Notes under the pieces: model-generated
Databases searched by the model: none
What the model saw: only the letters and a program-made list of their open reading frames with translations
Told to the model about the DNA's origin: nothing
Position numbers and translations under genes: made by a program
Shown: positions 53,801-55,192 of the stretch, piece after piece
How positions within the stretch are numbered: position 1 is the first letter of the stretch
How the letters are laid out: each line of letters starts with the position of its first letter
Assembly: GCA_014804965.1 (NCBI GenBank)
Contig: JAAUYU010000039.1
Coordinates: forward strand, 1 to 55,192
DNA from: Desulfovibrio sp.
Lineage (GTDB): Bacteria > Desulfobacterota > Desulfovibrionia > Desulfovibrionales > Desulfovibrionaceae
Length of the DNA stretch: 55,192 nucleotides
Reading direction: 5' to 3'

Positions 53801-54493
53801 CTGGTCCGCACCGAGTTCGCGAGCGAGCAGAACGAGGCCTACGGCGCCTACTTCATCGACTGGATCATGGCGGACATGAACGGCATCGAGCTCACGCGAC
53901 GCCTGCGCAAGACCGTGCCGCCGGAGGTTCCCGTCATCATCCTCACGGCCTATGACTGGACGGACGTGGAGGAGGAAGGCCGAGAGGCGGGCGTCACGGC
54001 CTTCTGCTCCAAGCCCGTCTTTCTCTCCGACCTGCGCCACATTCTCGAGAGCCCGGTGACGCAGGACGAGGAATTGGAGGCCCAGCCCGAGGCCGCGGAA
54101 AGTTTCGCGGGCAAGCGCCTGCTGCTCGCCGAGGACAACGAGATGAACCAGGAAATCGCCCAGATGATCCTGGAAAACGCGGGCTTCGAGCTCGACATCG
54201 TGGAAAACGGGCAGCTCGCCGTGGACAAGATGCGCGACATGCCCGCCGGGACCTATGACCTCGTGCTCATGGACGTGCAGATGCCCGTCATGGACGGCTA
54301 TGCGGCCACGCGGGCCATCCGCGCTCTGGAGGACCCCATCCGCTCGGGCGTGCCCATCATCGCCATGACGGCCAATGCCTTTGACGAGGACAGGGAGGAG
54401 GCCATCAATTCCGGCATGAACGGCTATGTGGCCAAGCCCATCGACATCAAGAAGCTCATGGAAACGCTCGACGAGTTCCTGCGCCAGCGCTGA
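50843..54493 (+). CDS. Hybrid sensor histidine kinase with two receiver domains
   Basis: A 1216-residue membrane sensor. A signal peptide (about 25 residues, ending AAAAP) precedes two periplasmic binding-protein-like modules (SBP_bac_3 type, about 33-240 and 265-500), likely sensing amino acids or similar solutes. One membrane helix spans about 513-535. A PAS-like region (about 560-690) precedes a HisKA domain with His714 in SHDIRTPMN, and a GHKL ATPase with [16 protein letters not shown] and [11 protein letters not shown]. Two receiver domains follow: Asp1006 ([12 protein letters not shown]) and Asp1144 ([13 protein letters not shown]). The start is GTG at 50843. A response output protein is not adjacent. 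A terminator follows at 54550-54590. The gene is divergent from the RecD-like gene. Confidence 0.93.
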   Translation: MKYTRVFRIFTAFALALCLALPAAAAPRDDDGRVRAGVFNFEGYHSKDEDGNLEGYGMDLLRLLSQYSHLNFAFSGYDRSWHDMQEMLKNGDIDIVSTARRTPEREKIFAFSLPVGRNHTVLMRKLQNSRLRAGDYETYDGMKIGAVAGSSQNGYLPDFAKDKGFTYTLIEYESPAELAEALQKGDVDAVLSSNLRKPNNETLLDIIKSDNFYIIARKENQKIIDEINDAIEQMNLNEGDWQNRLYYRHYGPELPDRPEFSPGEQAYMDAVKRGDKVITVTARGDNAPYSYVEDGTLKGVLPEYFERVMQVAGLPYTLLLPGTDGDDTQDGGEAKADVELDRLAPDSADEDAPSPGFASAPYLVTGLARVTRTDHAGRVSTLALPTGTPLDVPPSLLQNVEVRTYPSPQEAMRAVQRREADAAYVLPLTAQMFVNRDPGGGLTYTMMNDGGASFRMYVPASVDHELSTILKKAVRGVPAGTLNQIGASHTSYNAGEMSLSHYLHANPEIVSVGAAVIMLAVSLFLILVLRGRWNRRLLTATEHANHELSSQLAIVEALSRDYSNVLAINADKGTTGIIKISGFGPGNETEAPGEERPYGGIVEAYIEQKVHPEDRDYLREALSLGTIRQQLAEKEEYSGTYRIVENGETQYFQFTFVRPHENGSRDYDLILAGFRNIDDMIRREQEQKQALAEALEKSRYASAAKTAFLNNMSHDIRTPMNAIIGFTALASSNVENVPMVQRYLGKIMTSGNHLLSLINDVLDMSRIESGKVKIEEQEVSLPAILHDLRTIVQADVRSKQLDFQIDTLNVVNEIIFCDRLRLNQVLLNILSNAMKYTQPGGKVSVRVIQVTPAEDGRATFEFRVRDSGIGMSQEFLKHVFEPFEREQTTTVSGIQGTGLGLAITKNIVDMMGGSIAVESETGKGSEFAVTFTFRVVEEDAADMLLPQYEGTRALVVDDDINTCTSLSKMLSELGLRPDWTTLGKEALVRTEFASEQNEAYGAYFIDWIMADMNGIELTRRLRKTVPPEVPVIILTAYDWTDVEEEGREAGVTAFCSKPVFLSDLRHILESPVTQDEELEAQPEAAESFAGKRLLLAEDNEMNQEIAQMILENAGFELDIVENGQLAVDKMRDMPAGTYDLVLMDVQMPVMDGYAATRAIRALEDPIRSGVPIIAMTANAFDEDREEAINSGMNGYVAKPIDIKKLMETLDEFLRQR

Positions 54494-54549
54494 GGCCGGT
54501 AGCGCGCACGCCGGAAGCGCGCACACCGAAATCTCCCCTCTCCTTTTCG

Positions 54550-54590
54550 GGGCCGCTTCTCCTGCGTAGGGAGGCGGCCCTGCTGTTTTT
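54550..54590 (+). terminator. Rho-independent terminator of hybrid kinase
   Basis: GGGCCGC (54550-54556) pairs with GCGGCCC (54574-54580), with partial pairing of TTCTCC and GGGAG inside; TGCTGTTTTT follows at once. It lies 57 bases past the kinase stop. Confidence 0.75.
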
Positions 54591-54647
54591 CTGTTGGCCG
54601 ACAACGCCACCGCCTCTGCGCGCAGCAGGCGCCTTGCGTTAAACGCA

Positions 54648-54675
54648 GGGAGGCGGGCCTTGCGGTCCGCCTCCC
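54648..54675. terminator. Second hairpin between kinase and aspartate decarboxylase
   Basis: GGGAGGCGG (54648-54656) and CCGCCTCCC (54667-54675) form a 9-bp stem, followed by TTTC on the plus strand. It lies 25 bases after the convergent aspartate decarboxylase stop on the minus strand and may stop transcription from that side. Confidence 0.6.
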
Positions 54676-54699
54676 TTTCACTGCCCTTGGCGAAAACGC

Positions 54700-55192
54700 C
54701 TACTTCTTCTTACTGTCCTGATACAGCGTGTGGTACTCCTCCAGCGTCTTGCGGATGAACTTGCCGATCTTGAGGTAGGCCGTCTTGTTGAGGTTGGCGA
54801 GCGACACGCGCACCGACCACTTGGGCCCGTCGAAGCCGTCACCGTTCAGGAGCACCACCGCGTCCTCCTCCGCGAGACGCACCACCACGTCCAGCGGGTC
54901 GAAGTTGGCGTTGAGGTAGGCCGCGAAGTCGTCGCCATAGAACTTCTTCGCCCAGACCATCATGTCGATCTCGCTGTAGTAGCCCGCGCGGTACTTGTCG
55001 GGCAAAAGCGTGAAGCCCGTGGTGTCCCAGAGGGCGGTGAGGCGCTCCTGGATCATGTTGATGAGCTTCGGCTGGAGCTCGTCCTTATGGATGAGCGCGA
55101 AGGCCGAGAAGATGGACATCATGATCTGCTGCGGCGTGGAAAGGCCCGCCGTGTGGTTGAGGCCCACCATGCGGCTGTCGGCCACGAGGCGG
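54700..55192 (-). CDS. Aspartate 4-decarboxylase, C-terminal part (cut by window edge)
   Basis: The C-terminal 163 or so residues of an aspartate 4-decarboxylase/aminotransferase, a PLP enzyme that turns aspartate into alanine and CO2. The fragment reads VADSRMVGLNHTAGLSTPQQ, a segment highly typical of AspD, followed by IFSAFALIHKDE, a middle part with FYGDDFAAYLNANFDPLDVV, and a C-terminal DGPKWSVRVSLANLN containing the arginine that binds the substrate carboxylate. The PLP lysine lies further upstream, outside the window. The reading frame stays open to the last base, so the gene starts beyond position 55192. An AspT antiporter partner cannot be assessed. Confidence 0.85.
   Translation of the reverse strand, partial: RLVADSRMVGLNHTAGLSTPQQIMMSIFSAFALIHKDELQPKLINMIQERLTALWDTTGFTLLPDKYRAGYYSEIDMMVWAKKFYGDDFAAYLNANFDPLDVVVRLAEEDAVVLLNGDGFDGPKWSVRVSLANLNKTAYLKIGKFIRKTLEEYHTLYQDSKKK

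Overview
The window looks like chromosome of a GC-rich anaerobic deltaproteobacterium, most likely Desulfovibrionaceae (inference from gene style: class 1B PyrK/PyrD, ThiS-ThiG-ThiH-ThiF in one operon, small GTG-started genes, an aspartate 4-decarboxylase, a large two-response-regulator hybrid kinase). No rRNA, tRNA, CRISPR array, transposase or integrase was recognised. Most of the sequence is tightly packed housekeeping DNA with many 1-4 base gene overlaps.

Layout. 1-4.0 kb (minus): lipoprotein, secreted TPR protein, 113-aa unknown, EamA exporter, thiE. 4.1-5.4 kb (plus): serS. 5.5-9.7 kb (minus): a surface-glycan segment (FAD oxidoreductase with a C10 tract, GtrA-like flippase, galE and a strikingly AT-rich membrane protein). 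9.7-17.7 kb (minus): coiled-coil membrane protein, L,D-transpeptidase, pyrE, purB, FmdB zinc ribbon, a 36-aa basic protein, larE, hisF, hisH. 17.9 kb: APS kinase; 18.5 kb: M24 Xaa-Pro peptidase. 19.8-26.2 kb (plus): pyrK-pyrD-GNAT-epimerase-ABC-F-mutT operon. 26.2-29.1 kb (minus): thiS-thiG-thiH-thiF. 29.2-30.8 kb: polysaccharide flippase. 31.1-34.5 kb (plus): cupin regulator, acyl-CoA ligase, SppA. 34.5-41.4 kb (minus): VKOR-like protein, PpiD, glmS, a possible cysteine peptidase, rimO. 41.8-50.5 kb: two very large convergent genes, a sacsin-like ATPase/SF1 helicase (1589 aa) and a RecD-like helicase with an N-terminal four-cysteine region and a C-terminal nuclease-like domain (1265 aa). 50.8-54.5 kb (plus): hybrid histidine kinase. 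54.7 kb to the edge (minus): C-terminal part of aspartate 4-decarboxylase.

How parts fit. pyrE, pyrK and pyrD serve UMP synthesis; purB, hisF and hisH connect purine and histidine synthesis; thiE and thiSGHF make thiamine phosphate and its thiazole half. glmS, galE, the FAD oxidoreductase, GtrA-like protein and two membrane proteins point to envelope polysaccharide. PpiD, the VKOR-like protein, SppA and the L,D-transpeptidase act in envelope folding and maintenance.

The most unusual part is 41.4-50.5 kb. Two giant ATPase/helicase genes, lower in GC than their neighbours and inserted between housekeeping genes, end tail to tail around a 17-bp perfect hairpin. The domain content (GHKL-type ATPase, two SF1 helicases, nuclease-like tail) fits an anti-mobile-element or DNA-processing system. 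That function is inferred from architecture only. Other leads are a possible phase-variable glycan gene, a GNAT/epimerase pair reminiscent of bacterial ceramide synthesis, and an apparently leaderless pyrK transcript.
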